Assembly: GCF_003258515.1 (NCBI RefSeq)
Contig: NZ_QGEH01000001.1
Coordinates: 310,001-374,000, forward strand
Length of the DNA stretch: 64,000 nt
Source: Marinobacter bohaiensis
GTDB taxonomy: Bacteria; Pseudomonadota; Gammaproteobacteria; Pseudomonadales; Oleiphilaceae
Direction of reading: 5' to 3'
Positions within the stretch are counted from its first letter, which is position 1; each line of letters starts with the position of its first letter. Made by a program: the position numbers and the translations under genes. Below are positions 1 to 9,192 of this stretch, one piece after another. Under the pieces are notes generated by a model, which did not search any database, had not been told where the DNA came from, and saw only the letters and a program-made list of their open reading frames with translations.

Positions 1-168
1 CCGGACTGGACGCCCTATCACGCCGGGTTCTGCAAGACGCCGGGCTCGCCGCAGCGGTTAATCGAGGCCATCGAGCGCGCCGGCGCACTGGGTTTCACCG
101 ATCTGGCCGAGCGTTTCCGCGAGACCCGGCAATTCATGGAACAGGAGATCATTCTGGATGAGCACTGA
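1..168 (+). CDS. C-terminal end of an upstream protein, possibly MksG/JetD-like (partial)
   Basis: An open frame enters from the left edge and stops with TGA at 166-168. Only the last 55 residues are visible. The tail contains a RETRQFMEQEII segment. It overlaps the next gene by 11 bp, so the two are almost certainly co-transcribed and translationally coupled. C-terminal 'EQE' segments occur in DUF2220-type JetD/MksG nucleases that accompany SMC-like condensins, so a plasmid-defence nuclease subunit is an attractive guess. The fragment is too short to prove it, and any conserved neighbour of mksB is possible. Confidence 0.55.
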   Translation, partial: PDWTPYHAGFCKTPGSPQRLIEAIERAGALGFTDLAERFRETRQFMEQEIILDEH

Positions 169-3124
169 GGGAGCGCCCAACGCCGAGGCGCAGGCGTATT
201 TCCGTTTCGGCATCCGCCGTCTGGTGCTGGTGGACTCTGCGGGCTTCTGTTACGTCGAGATTCCCCTGAACCAGCACGCCCTGCTGCTGGGCAGCGGCAA
301 CCTGGGCAAGTCGAGCCTGCTGAACTCCCTGCGCCTGTTCCTGCTGCCGGAAAACAACTTCCGCAACAGCAAGAACAAGTTCGCCTTCCGCAACGCCAGC
401 GCCGGCAGCTTCTACACCAACGAGGAAAGCTACCAGCACTACTTCCCCAGCCAGTCCAGCTTCCTGATCATGGAAGTGGAGAGCCCGTCCGGCACCCACT
501 GCCAGGTGCTCTACCGGGACCAGAGCAGCCAGCTCAGCTACGGCCGGATCTTCGTGCCGGTCGCTTACGACCAGCTGCGCGGCCTGTTCTGGCGCTGCGA
601 CGAGGACGACGCCGACGGCATTGGCCAGGCGGTGGAGGGGCTGACCGTGGCCCGGGTGACCGAGGCGCTGAAGACGCTGTCCCGGGAGACGACGGTCAGC
701 AGCGACCCCACCAGGCTCAAGCACATCCTCTACAGCAGCGACCTGATGTCGCCGGACGCGGTGCGCTACTCGGTGCTGCCGCTGGCGGACCCGGACGAGC
801 GCAAGATCCAGTCCCTGCGCACGCTGATCCTGCTGCTGTTCGAAATGAAGGCGGACGACAAGGCCATGGCCCACGCGGTGGCCAGCATCATCGAGGCGGA
901 CAAGAAATTCGCCGACGACGCCTTCGAGCTGGACATCGACCAGTTCCTCGACCGCCACGACCAGCTCAAAAGCCGCCAGGAACATTTGACCCGCGTGGAA
1001 AGCGCGCGGCCCCAGTTCGATAAATTGCAGAGTGCGTTCGAGCGCTACCAGACCCTGACCCGCACCCAGCACGATTTCGCCGCCTTCCGCGACGGTCTGG
1101 CCGCGGCGTTGGCGGAGATCGGCCAGCAGCGTCAGCAGGCGGACCGCGAGCGGGACGAGCTGCAGGGCGCGCAGAAACAGTCCCAGAAGCAGCTCAACAG
1201 CCTGAAAACCGAGCAGAACCGGCTGGAAGGGGAGATCAAGGCGCAGACCTCCGTTCTCGACAAGGCGGAGAAGGTCCAGAAGGACGGCGAACTGCTGGTG
1301 TCCCGCTACGGCGACCTGACCGCCGATGAGATCCAGGCCACCCTGAACGAGGCGATGGAAGACAGCCAGGCCCAGCTCAATGCGCTCAACAGCGCCGCCC
1401 AGGCGGAACAGCGCAAGGCCCAGCTCACCCGTACCATCGACCAGCTGGACGCGGACCTCAAGGCCCTGGCCGAGCGCGAGCAGCGCGCCCAGTGGCAGCT
1501 GCAGAACCAACTCGACGACGACGTCATCGCGCCGCTGCGGGCGGTGAACCCGAAGCTGGTGTCGGCCAGCCCGGGGCAGGCGTTGGACGAGGATACCAAA
1601 GCCACCCTGGGCCGCATGGCCGAACTCTTCGCGCAGACCGACCGGGGATTCGACTGGTTCGACACCGCGTTCCCGGCCCGCGCGCCCCAGGCCGATGATT
1701 TCCCGGCCCAGCGCCACAAGCTCGAAGGCGAACTGAACGCCGCCCGCCGCCATCTGGCGGAACTGGACGACTCGGCCAGCGGCGGCCAGGACCGGCCCCA
1801 GCGCATCCAGCAGGCGGAGAAGGACATCGCCGCCACCCGCAAGGAACTGGACATTCTCAAGCGCCTGCCCAGCGCCGCCACCAACATCGAGGACGCCACC
1901 CAGGCCATCGACGAGGCCAACAGGGCCGTCGCCGCCCTGGAGGAGAAAGCCGCCATCGAACGCGAGCGGGTGGAAGCGGTCGGCACCAAGCTGGACAAGG
2001 CCCAGACCGTCGCCCGCCGCGCCCAGGAACGGGAAACCGAGTTGCTGCACCTGCAGACCACGGTGAGCGGTGACATGCGTCGCTTCCCGTCCCTGAAAAC
2101 CGTGAAGGCGGACGCACCGCTGGCGGCCGAGGCGGTGTCCGTGGCGCGGCTGGACGATATCCGCAGCGGGCTGGAGGAACTGGAGCAACTGCGCTTCAAC
2201 ATCCTCGAGAGTCTGCGCCGGCTGATCAACAAGGGCATCGGCGAGGACCGGGAAGGCCTGCTGGAGAGCGACAGCCCCAGCTGGCAGGCGATCCGCGACA
2301 CCTTCAAGGCGCTGGCCGACCTGTTCGCCGGCCTGGCCGAGAGCGGCCGCGTACTGCGCGAGCAGATCGACTCCCACAACGAAACGGTGGCGAGCTACCG
2401 CCAGGCGCTGAAGGCCAACAGCGAGCACATCCAGCGCTTCGAAGCGGCGCTCAACCGGGAGCTGGACGGCGTCACCATCAACGATCTGGTGGAGATCCGC
2501 GTCGATATCCACACCGATCCCAAGTTCCACAACCTGGTGGAAGAGTCCGCCGCGATCGATCCCTACGCGTCGGGCAAGCTGCAGTCCGATGCCTTCTACG
2601 ACCGCCTGCGGGTGTTCGTGGCGGAATTTTTCGGCGACCAGAAGAGCGGCAACCGCCTGACCATGGACAAGGTGGTGACCGGCGTCTCCTACCGCACCCG
2701 CAAGCAGTCCTCGACCACCCTGGACAGCAAGGGACAGTCCACGTCCACCACGGCGCTGATCAACCTGGAGCTGGTGCACCGCCTGCTGCGGCGGGTGCTC
2801 TACCCGCAGATCAGCCTGTCGTTCCCGATGGTGCTGGACGAGCTGGCCAGCGTGGACGTGAGCCAGGTGCCGGCGCTGCTCGACCGGTTGCAGGATCAGG
2901 GCTTCAACCTGTTCTCCGCCGCCACCCACAGCGCCAGTCCCGAGCTGATCTTCCAGGTCGGTCGCCATCTGGAAGTGGGGCAGATGCGCACGGCGCGGCC
3001 CTACAGTGCCAGCCGCACGCTGGTGTTCTGGGGCGGGCCGGAAGGCTTCAGCGACCGCGAGGGCCTGTCGGAATGGTTCGACCAGACGCAGCACCACCTG
3101 CTGGAAGTGAGTCATGAGTCGTAA
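158..3124 (+). CDS. mksB: SMC-like condensin ATPase, MksB/MukB type
   Basis: This is the ATPase subunit of a MukBEF-like condensin that entraps DNA for chromosome organisation or plasmid exclusion. The 988-residue protein has a Walker A P-loop GSGNLGKS at residues 45-52. Two long Gln/Glu/Arg-rich coiled-coil arms follow (about 260-450 and 520-800) around a hinge-like middle. A signature-like segment KGQSTSTTALINLELV lies near residue 858, and a Walker B strand ending in VLDE lies near residue 894. It is shorter than E. coli MukB (about 1,480) and close to MksB size. The start is chosen by AGGAGA 9 nt upstream and the 11-bp overlap with the preceding frame. It overlaps the next gene by 11 bp. 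MksB and Wadjet JetC cannot be separated confidently without a profile search. Confidence 0.85.
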   Translation: MSTEGAPNAEAQAYFRFGIRRLVLVDSAGFCYVEIPLNQHALLLGSGNLGKSSLLNSLRLFLLPENNFRNSKNKFAFRNASAGSFYTNEESYQHYFPSQSSFLIMEVESPSGTHCQVLYRDQSSQLSYGRIFVPVAYDQLRGLFWRCDEDDADGIGQAVEGLTVARVTEALKTLSRETTVSSDPTRLKHILYSSDLMSPDAVRYSVLPLADPDERKIQSLRTLILLLFEMKADDKAMAHAVASIIEADKKFADDAFELDIDQFLDRHDQLKSRQEHLTRVESARPQFDKLQSAFERYQTLTRTQHDFAAFRDGLAAALAEIGQQRQQADRERDELQGAQKQSQKQLNSLKTEQNRLEGEIKAQTSVLDKAEKVQKDGELLVSRYGDLTADEIQATLNEAMEDSQAQLNALNSAAQAEQRKAQLTRTIDQLDADLKALAEREQRAQWQLQNQLDDDVIAPLRAVNPKLVSASPGQALDEDTKATLGRMAELFAQTDRGFDWFDTAFPARAPQADDFPAQRHKLEGELNAARRHLAELDDSASGGQDRPQRIQQAEKDIAATRKELDILKRLPSAATNIEDATQAIDEANRAVAALEEKAAIERERVEAVGTKLDKAQTVARRAQERETELLHLQTTVSGDMRRFPSLKTVKADAPLAAEAVSVARLDDIRSGLEELEQLRFNILESLRRLINKGIGEDREGLLESDSPSWQAIRDTFKALADLFAGLAESGRVLREQIDSHNETVASYRQALKANSEHIQRFEAALNRELDGVTINDLVEIRVDIHTDPKFHNLVEESAAIDPYASGKLQSDAFYDRLRVFVAEFFGDQKSGNRLTMDKVVTGVSYRTRKQSSTTLDSKGQSTSTTALINLELVHRLLRRVLYPQISLSFPMVLDELASVDVSQVPALLDRLQDQGFNLFSAATHSASPELIFQVGRHLEVGQMRTARPYSASRTLVFWGGPEGFSDREGLSEWFDQTQHHLLEVSHES

Positions 3125-4568
3125 ACGCTTCAGCACCCTCGACACCACGCGACTGCTGTTCGAACACCCGCGTGTCCTGTTCCGGGTGATCGAGCGCATG
3201 GACCGCGAGTCGGTGCGCTACGTGCGCGAGAGCGAGCTGGCCATGGATGTGCTCGACTACGTCCGCAACCTCAAGCGCACCGAGCAGGAGCGCATCCGCA
3301 CCGGTTTCAGCACCGACAACCTGTTCCGCACCGGGCTGGTGATCGACATCGTCAAGGCGGAGGGCGAGCGCCGGCTGGTGTTCCAGGAAGCGCTGCTCAA
3401 CCTGGTGCGGGCCTGCAACGCCTCGCTCTATCAGGAGCTGACCGACGCCCGCCTGCGCGGTCATCTGGTCACCCTGCGGGACATCCACGACCGGCTTACC
3501 CAAAGCACCTTCAACGACGCCGATCCGGATTTCACCGAGCTGCGCGACGACCTGAACGAGCGGGTCAGCCTGCTGATCGGCCTGCTGCGCCAGAACATCC
3601 TGCGCATGCAGACCCTGAGCGCCGACCTGGCGGACATGTCCGGGGACGCCAGCCGTGCGCCGGAGCAGTTCAGCCATTTCCGTCAGGACCTGCTGGAACG
3701 CATCGCGACCTTATACGAGCGCCACATCCAGCCGACGCTGGTGTTCCTCAACCCGGACACGCAGCTGCCCGACGGCGCTAACCTGTTCGCCACGCTGGAA
3801 GGCATCATCCGCCTGCTGGAGCAGAACCGGCAGCAGGACATCGCCGACCAGATGTTCCGCTCGTCCCTGAGCCTCAACGCGTTGCACAAGCCGATCCAGA
3901 CCCTGGCGGCGGAAGTCGATCATTTCCTGCGCAAGACCCGGCGCAGCATGGTCCAGTACAACGCCATGGAGCATTTCTTCGCTCAGCTGCGCGAGCTCAA
4001 GGAAGACACCGAAACTCTGAACCTGAAGAAGAAGTGGCTCGACGGCAGCGACTTCTCCCGCACCACCGGCTTCCTGGTCGGCCTCAAGGCCCAGAGCCGG
4101 CCGCGCCAGTATGCGTTTGGCCAGTCGTCCAGCTATTACCAACTGCTGTTCTCGGAGCTGGACCTGCGGCTGGCGGACCTGGGGCGCAAGGAACAGGTGC
4201 CCGACCTGGGCCGGGCGGCGGCTGCCGGGCGCAACCCGAAAGTGGACGCCGAGCGCATCCAGACCCTGTATCAATGGCTGGAATCCCTGCAGCTGCGGCC
4301 GACCCGGGATCTGGTGCGCGAGCTGCACGGCCGGCTCGACGGTGTGGTGGCGGGCTATCGCTTCCCGGACCTGCTGGCGGCGGTCAATCGCCTGAGCCAT
4401 AAACACCCCGAGGGGCTGCAGGTGGTCACCACCAACCGCTTCAACACACTGGAGACGGAGGCCGGCCCCGACGACATCGCTGACGTCTTCGTCTACCGCC
4501 GGCGCCGCCTGGAGCCGCGCCCCAATGCACCGACATCACAGGGAGAGGCGAGCCATGCCGGATCTTGA
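3114..4568 (+). CDS. mksF: MksF-like kleisin subunit of condensin
   Basis: The 484-residue protein is predicted to be the kleisin bridging the two MksB heads and carrying MksE dimers. It is helical throughout. Its N-terminus (TRLLFEHPRVLFRVIERMD) resembles the winged-helix/dimerisation region of MukF-type kleisins, and the Arg-rich C-terminus ends in a disordered tail. Length fits MukF/MksF (about 440-490). The ATG is preceded by a purine-rich GGAAGTGAG and overlaps mksB. Its own end overlaps the true start of mksE by 14 bp. Assignment rests on length, helical content, N-terminal similarity and invariant clustering with an SMC-like ATPase and an MksE-like protein. It does not resemble the DUF3375 JetA of type I Wadjet. 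Confidence 0.72.
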   Translation: MSRKRFSTLDTTRLLFEHPRVLFRVIERMDRESVRYVRESELAMDVLDYVRNLKRTEQERIRTGFSTDNLFRTGLVIDIVKAEGERRLVFQEALLNLVRACNASLYQELTDARLRGHLVTLRDIHDRLTQSTFNDADPDFTELRDDLNERVSLLIGLLRQNILRMQTLSADLADMSGDASRAPEQFSHFRQDLLERIATLYERHIQPTLVFLNPDTQLPDGANLFATLEGIIRLLEQNRQQDIADQMFRSSLSLNALHKPIQTLAAEVDHFLRKTRRSMVQYNAMEHFFAQLRELKEDTETLNLKKKWLDGSDFSRTTGFLVGLKAQSRPRQYAFGQSSSYYQLLFSELDLRLADLGRKEQVPDLGRAAAAGRNPKVDAERIQTLYQWLESLQLRPTRDLVRELHGRLDGVVAGYRFPDLLAAVNRLSHKHPEGLQVVTTNRFNTLETEAGPDDIADVFVYRRRRLEPRPNAPTSQGEASHAGS

Positions 4569-5202
4569 ACACACATCGACCGACAGCGCCGTCCCCGCGG
4601 AGCTGGATCACGCCGGCGGCAGCGGCTTCGACCGCATCGCGCCGGCGCAGAGCGCGGCCCTGTTCCGGGAGCTGGCGGCGGGGAAGGTCATCGTGCGCGA
4701 CGTCTACAACCTCAACCGCGCCGAGCTGGAAGCCAACCCGCTCTACAACCTGCTGTACAACCACCTGGCCCATTTCCGGACCTTCTATGAACACCTGGGC
4801 AGCGAACTGGTGTTCAACGAGAACGGGGCGTTCTTCTACCTGCGCGAGAACACCGACGACGAGAGCGAGGAACACGACGAGAACGCCTTCCGCGTGCAGG
4901 TCTGCCTCCTGCTGATCGGCCGCTACTTCGCCCGCTCGGGACGTGATCTGGAATACCTGGGCCGGCCGGACGCCGGCCTGCGCGACGAGGATGTGGACGC
5001 CCTGGCCGCGGACGAGGAATATCGCGAGATGCTGCGCGCGGCCCGCTTCGAGAAAGGCATTGCCGAAGCCCTGGACTACCTGGGCAAACGCCAGCTGCTG
5101 TTCCGGACCGGCCCCAAGCGCTTCTTCCTGAGCTCGGCGGGGATGCATTTCCTGCAGCAGCTGGTCGCGGCGTATGAGGCGCGGGAGGGTGTGTCGGGCT
5201 AG
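4555..5202 (+). CDS. mksE: MksE-like winged-helix subunit of condensin
   Basis: The 215-residue protein matches the size and pattern of MukE/MksE, the winged-helix partner that binds the kleisin. An N-terminal ALFRELAAGKVI segment leads into YNLLYNHLAHFRTFYEHLG and then a VFNENGAFFYL beta hairpin typical of MksE. The in-frame ATG at 4525 is less likely: the ATG at 4555 has GGGAGAGG 7-10 nt upstream and gives the usual tight overlap with mksF. The acidic DDESEEHDEN stretch near residue 105 is a loop. The gene ends with a TAG embedded in a perfect 16-bp palindrome shared with the stop of convergent fdsD. Confidence 0.72.
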   Translation: MPDLEHTSTDSAVPAELDHAGGSGFDRIAPAQSAALFRELAAGKVIVRDVYNLNRAELEANPLYNLLYNHLAHFRTFYEHLGSELVFNENGAFFYLRENTDDESEEHDENAFRVQVCLLLIGRYFARSGRDLEYLGRPDAGLRDEDVDALAADEEYREMLRAARFEKGIAEALDYLGKRQLLFRTGPKRFFLSSAGMHFLQQLVAAYEAREGVSG

Positions 5203-5211
5203 GCCTAGCCC
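5196..5211. terminator. 16-bp perfect palindrome covering two convergent stop codons
   Basis: GGGCTAGGCCTAGCCC is perfectly self-complementary. It contains the TAG of the condensin operon on the + strand and the TAG of fdsD on the - strand, which are only 2 bp apart. It has no loop and no T-run, so as RNA it would make only a weak hairpin. A role in ending convergent transcription is an inference. Confidence 0.3.
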
Positions 5212-5438
5212 GCCTGCCGCAGTTCTATCAGCCGCGCCACCGCCAGCTTCGACACGTCCGTCAGCTCGCTGCCGTCGCTCCCGGCGTAGTCGATGATCTG
5301 CTGCTTCATGCTGCGGGCCCAGAACTTCTTCAGGTGGGTGGCGACCTTGTCCGCCGCCTGGGCGTTGTCGCCGTGGTGGAGGTTGTTGTCGCTGATCTGA
5401 TTGATCATCTGGATCAGGTGATGAAGCTCGCTGTTCAC
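5205..5438 (-). CDS. fdsD: Formate dehydrogenase delta subunit FdsD
   Basis: This small protein (77 aa) matches the FdsD family needed for active NAD-dependent formate dehydrogenase, with an LIQMINQISDNN start and a THLKKFWARSMKQQI centre. The frame continues far upstream, but the GTG at 5438 is the right start: AGGAG lies about 9 nt upstream and the GTG overlaps the fdhD stop as GTGA. It is the last gene of the fdsG-B-A-C-D operon, the standard order in Cupriavidus and Methylobacterium-type clusters. Its exact biochemical role is not settled. It probably acts in maturation or stability of the complex. Confidence 0.85.
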   Translation of the reverse strand: MNSELHHLIQMINQISDNNLHHGDNAQAADKVATHLKKFWARSMKQQIIDYAGSDGSELTDVSKLAVARLIELRQAG

Positions 5439-6316
5439 GTCGGGCTCTCCTGCTTGGCGTCGGTCGTGGACATCTGTCCGCAATGATAGATCACGTGGCG
5501 GCCCGGGCGGGCGAAGCCGATCAGGGTCATGTTGGCCTTGCGCGCTTCGCGGATCGCCAGGCCGGTAGGCGCGGAAACCGCCACCAGGCCGCCGATGCCC
5601 ACCATGGCGCTTTTCTGCACCATCTCGAAACTGCCCCGGCTGGAAATCAGGGCGAACCCGCGTTCGAACGAGCGCCCCTGGCGCAGCCAGTGCCCCACCA
5701 GCTTGTCCAGGGCGTTGTGACGCCCCACGTCCTCGCGCACGGCCAGGATCGCGCCGTCCAGGTCGCACCAGGCGGCGGCGTGGGTGGCGCCGGTTTCCGC
5801 TTGCAGGGGCTGGTGCTGCTTCAGGTCGCGCACCGCGGTCTGGACGGCGTCATCGCTGAGGGCGGGCGGCGTGTCGATTCGCGGAATGGCACGGATCGCA
5901 TGGTCCAGCGACTCGGTCCCGCACAGGCCGCAGCCGGTGCGTCCCGCCATGTTGCGACGCTGGGCCTTGAGGGCAAACAGCCGCTCGCTGGCAATGGTCA
6001 TGTCCACCGTGGCGCCGGCCGGACTGCGCTGAACGCTCAGGTCGTAGAGTTCGTCCGGGGTATGGAGGATCGACTCGGTCAGGCTGAAGCCCACCGCGAA
6101 GTCCTCCAGGTCCGACGGCGTGGCCATCATCACCGCGTGGGAGATGCCGTTGTAGACCATGGCGACGGGCATTTCCTCGGCGACGACATCGTCGGTCTCG
6201 CCGGCCCGTTCCTGGCCGCGTTCGTCGACGCGGGTGCGGAACAGGGCCGACGGGGTGTCGTCCGGCCCGGAGGCCGGTGCTTCGGGATCATTTAATGGCA
6301 AAGTTGGACTCGTCAC
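5435..6316 (-). CDS. fdhD: FdhD/FdsC sulfurtransferase for formate dehydrogenase maturation
   Basis: FdhD-family proteins transfer sulfur to the molybdenum/bis-MGD cofactor before its insertion into formate dehydrogenase. This 293-aa protein has the CGLCG cysteine pair near residue 130 that carries the persulfide, an AVGFSLTE segment and the REDVGRHNALDK motif with SSRGSFEMVQK, all typical of FdhD. The start is GTG at 6316, overlapping the end of fdsA by 29 bp. The stop overlaps the fdsD start. In fds operons this gene is usually called fdsC. Confidence 0.93.
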   Translation of the reverse strand: MTSPTLPLNDPEAPASGPDDTPSALFRTRVDERGQERAGETDDVVAEEMPVAMVYNGISHAVMMATPSDLEDFAVGFSLTESILHTPDELYDLSVQRSPAGATVDMTIASERLFALKAQRRNMAGRTGCGLCGTESLDHAIRAIPRIDTPPALSDDAVQTAVRDLKQHQPLQAETGATHAAAWCDLDGAILAVREDVGRHNALDKLVGHWLRQGRSFERGFALISSRGSFEMVQKSAMVGIGGLVAVSAPTGLAIREARKANMTLIGFARPGRHVIYHCGQMSTTDAKQESPT

Positions 6317-9176
6317 TCGAATGTTCCAGGTAGTCGTGCTGGCGCCGGTCGAAGGACTGGAAGTGCTTCTGCCAGTCCGACGGCTGCGTCACCTTCTCCA
6401 CCTGCACGGCGGTGACCTTGTACTCTGGGCAGTTGGTGGCCCAGTCGGAGCTGTCGGTGGTGATGACGTTGGCACCGCTGCCCGGGTGGTGGAAGGTGGT
6501 GTAGACGACACCCGGCAGCATGCGCTCGCTGATGCGGCACCGCAATACGGTCTGTCCCACACGGCTGGACACGCCCAGCCAGTCACCGTCCCTGATGCCG
6601 CGCAGGTCGGCGTCGCTGGGGTGGATCTCCAGCACGTCCTCACTGTGCCAGACGCTGTTCTCGGTACGCCGGGTCTGGGCGCCCACGTTGTACTGGCTGA
6701 GGATACGGCCGGTGGTCAGCAGCAGGGGATAACGGCGGTTGCTGCGTTCCGGCGTGGCGACGTATTCGGTGACCGCGAAATGGCCCTTGCCGATGGGGAA
6801 GTCCACTTCGTGCATGGTGGGGGTGCCGTCGGGATGCTCGGCGTTGCACGGCCACTGGATGCTGCCCAGTTCGTCCAGCTTCGCGTAGCTGACCCCGGTG
6901 AAGGTTGGCGTGAGCTGGGCGATCTCGTCCATGATCTCGGACGGGTGGCTGTAGTTCATCGCATAGCCCAGGGCGTTGGCCAGGTCCTGGGTCACCTCCC
7001 AGTCCTCCTTGCCGGCGATCGGCGCCATCACCTTGCGCACCCGGTTGATGCGGCGCTCGGCGTTGGTGAAGGTGCCGTTCTTCTCCAGGAAGGTGGCGCC
7101 GGGCAGCAGCACGTGCGCGTACTTGGCGGTCTCGTTGAGGAAGATGTCCTGCACGATCAGGCAGTCCAGGGACGTCAGCGCCTGTTCCACGTGCTGGGTG
7201 TTGGGGTCGGACTGGGCAATGTCCTCGCCCTGCACGTAGAGCGCCCTGAAGTGGCCGGCGATGGCGGCGTCGAACATGTTGGGAATGCGCAGGCCCGGCT
7301 CATCGTCGATCTTCACGTGCCACAGGTTCTCGAAGCGCTCGCGCACCGCCGGGTCGCCCACGTGCTGGTAGCCGGGCAACTCGTGCGGGAACGAGCCCAT
7401 GTCGCAGGAGCCCTGCACGTTGTTCTGGCCGCGCAGCGGGTTCACGCCCACGCCTTCCCGGCCCAGGTTGCCGGTAGCCATCGCCAGGTTGGCGATGCCC
7501 ATCACCATGGTCGAGCCCTGGCTGTGCTCGGTCACGCCCAGGCCGTAGTAGATCGCGCCGTTACCGACGCTGGCGTAGAGCCGGGCGGCCTGGCGGACCT
7601 TGTCGGCGGGCACGCCGGTTTCCGCTTCCAGCGCTTCCGGTGAGTTTTTCTCTTCCTGGATGAACTCGCGCCAGGTGTTGTAGGCGCCGGGCTCGCAGCG
7701 CCTGGCGATGAAGTCGGTGTCTTCCAGACCTTCGCTGACCACCACGTGGGCCAGGGCGTTGATCAGCGCCACGTTGGTGCCGGGTTTCAGCGCCAGGTGC
7801 AGGCCTTCGCCGCCGTGGGCGGTGTCGAGCAGGTCGATGTGGCGCGGGTCGGCGACGATCAGGTTGGCCCCCTGGCGCAGCCGGCGGCGCATCTGGGAGG
7901 CGAACACCGGATGGGCGTCGGTGGGGTTGGCGCCGATCACCAGGATGGTGTCCGCCTGCATCACCGAGTCAAAGGTCTGGGTGCCGGCGGATTCGCCGAT
8001 GGTGGTCTTCAGGCCGTAGCCGGTGGGGGAGTGGCAGACCCGGGCGCAGGTGTCGGTATTGTTGTTGCCGAAGCCGGCGCGCACCAGTTTCTGCACCAGG
8101 TAGGTTTCCTCGTTGGTACAACGCGACGAGGTGATGCCGCCGATGCTCTCGCGGCCGTGTTCCGCCTGGATGCCTTTCAGGCGTTGGGCGGCGAAGTCGA
8201 TGGCGTCCTCCCAGGACACCGCGCGCCAGGGCTGGTCGATGGACTCGCGGATCATCGGTTCCTTGATACGGTCCTTGTGGGTGGCGTAGCCGAAGGCGAA
8301 GCGGCCCTTCACGCAGGAATGGCCGTGGTTCGCGTCACCGCCCTTGTAGGGCACCATGCGCACCAGCTGGTCGCCCTTCATTTCCGCCTTGAACGAACAG
8401 CCCACGCCGCAGTAGGCGCAGGTGGTGACGACGCTGTGTTCCGGTACGCCGACCTCGATCACGCTCTTCTCCATCAGCGTCGAGGTGGGGCAGGCCTGCA
8501 CGCAGGCGCCGCAGGAGACGCATTCCGAGTCCATGAAGTCCTCGTCCTGCCCGGCGGCGACGGTGGAGTCAAAGCCGCGACCGTCGATGGTCAGGGCGAA
8601 GGTGCCCTGGACTTCCTCGCAGGCGCGCACGCAACGGGAGCAGACGATGCACTTGCTGGGATCGAAACTGAAGTACGGATTGGAGTCGTCCGTTTCCGCG
8701 TCCAGGTGATTCGCCCCGTCGAAGCCATAGCGGACGTCCCGCAGGCCCACGGCGCCGGCCATGTCCTGCAGTTCGCAGTCGCCGTTGGCGGGACAGGTCA
8801 GGCAGTCGAGCGGGTGATCGGAGATGTACAGCTCCATGATGTTGCGCCGTAGCCTGGCGAGCTTGCCGGTCTGGGTGTGGACTTCCATGCCTTCGGACAC
8901 CGGCGTGGTGCAGGACGCGGGGTAACCGCGCTTGCCTTCGATCTCCACGGCGCAGAGGCGGCAGGAGCCGAAGGCCTCGAGGTTGTCCGAGGCGCACAGC
9001 TTGGGAATCGTGATGCCGGCCAGGGCGGCCGCGCGCATCACCGAGGTGCCGTCCGGCACGCGGATCTCGACGCCGTCGATGGTCAGGGCCACGGCGGTTT
9101 CCGAGAGCGCCGGCGGCGTGCCCAGGTCCCGGTTCGGGTCAATGCGGTACTCGCTGGGGTCGAAATAGTTCAGCAT
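6288..9176 (-). CDS. fdsA: NAD-dependent formate dehydrogenase alpha subunit
   Basis: This is the catalytic molybdenum subunit (962 aa), which oxidises formate to CO2 in a soluble cytoplasmic complex. From the N-terminus: a [2Fe-2S] domain (Cys 61, 72, 75, 89), a His/Cys cluster HPLDCLTCPANGDC (121-134), two ferredoxin-type [4Fe-4S] motifs (Cys 176-186 and 219-229), and a further CAYCGVGC cluster (253-260) starting the molybdopterin domain. The segment DTCARVCHSPTGYG carries the Mo-ligand Cys381 followed by catalytic His382. The layout equals FdsA of Cupriavidus and Rhodobacter, not the selenocysteine enzymes. It sits 16 bp after fdsB and overlaps fdhD. Confidence 0.97.
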   Translation of the reverse strand: MLNYFDPSEYRIDPNRDLGTPPALSETAVALTIDGVEIRVPDGTSVMRAAALAGITIPKLCASDNLEAFGSCRLCAVEIEGKRGYPASCTTPVSEGMEVHTQTGKLARLRRNIMELYISDHPLDCLTCPANGDCELQDMAGAVGLRDVRYGFDGANHLDAETDDSNPYFSFDPSKCIVCSRCVRACEEVQGTFALTIDGRGFDSTVAAGQDEDFMDSECVSCGACVQACPTSTLMEKSVIEVGVPEHSVVTTCAYCGVGCSFKAEMKGDQLVRMVPYKGGDANHGHSCVKGRFAFGYATHKDRIKEPMIRESIDQPWRAVSWEDAIDFAAQRLKGIQAEHGRESIGGITSSRCTNEETYLVQKLVRAGFGNNNTDTCARVCHSPTGYGLKTTIGESAGTQTFDSVMQADTILVIGANPTDAHPVFASQMRRRLRQGANLIVADPRHIDLLDTAHGGEGLHLALKPGTNVALINALAHVVVSEGLEDTDFIARRCEPGAYNTWREFIQEEKNSPEALEAETGVPADKVRQAARLYASVGNGAIYYGLGVTEHSQGSTMVMGIANLAMATGNLGREGVGVNPLRGQNNVQGSCDMGSFPHELPGYQHVGDPAVRERFENLWHVKIDDEPGLRIPNMFDAAIAGHFRALYVQGEDIAQSDPNTQHVEQALTSLDCLIVQDIFLNETAKYAHVLLPGATFLEKNGTFTNAERRINRVRKVMAPIAGKEDWEVTQDLANALGYAMNYSHPSEIMDEIAQLTPTFTGVSYAKLDELGSIQWPCNAEHPDGTPTMHEVDFPIGKGHFAVTEYVATPERSNRRYPLLLTTGRILSQYNVGAQTRRTENSVWHSEDVLEIHPSDADLRGIRDGDWLGVSSRVGQTVLRCRISERMLPGVVYTTFHHPGSGANVITTDSSDWATNCPEYKVTAVQVEKVTQPSDWQKHFQSFDRRQHDYLEHSSDESNFAIK

Positions 9177-9192
9177 GGCTGCCTCCTGCGGT

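Noticed and set aside
149-3199. A 1016-codon open frame antisense to mksB
   Set aside because: It mirrors the coding frame of a high-GC gene, has skewed Val/Leu/Gly composition with no domain, and no ribosome-binding site. The sense frame has clear SMC motifs.
5205-5768. Extended 187-aa version of FdsD
   Set aside because: Only the last 77 residues match FdsD. The rest is the shadow of fdhD, and GTG 5438 has a good ribosome-binding site.
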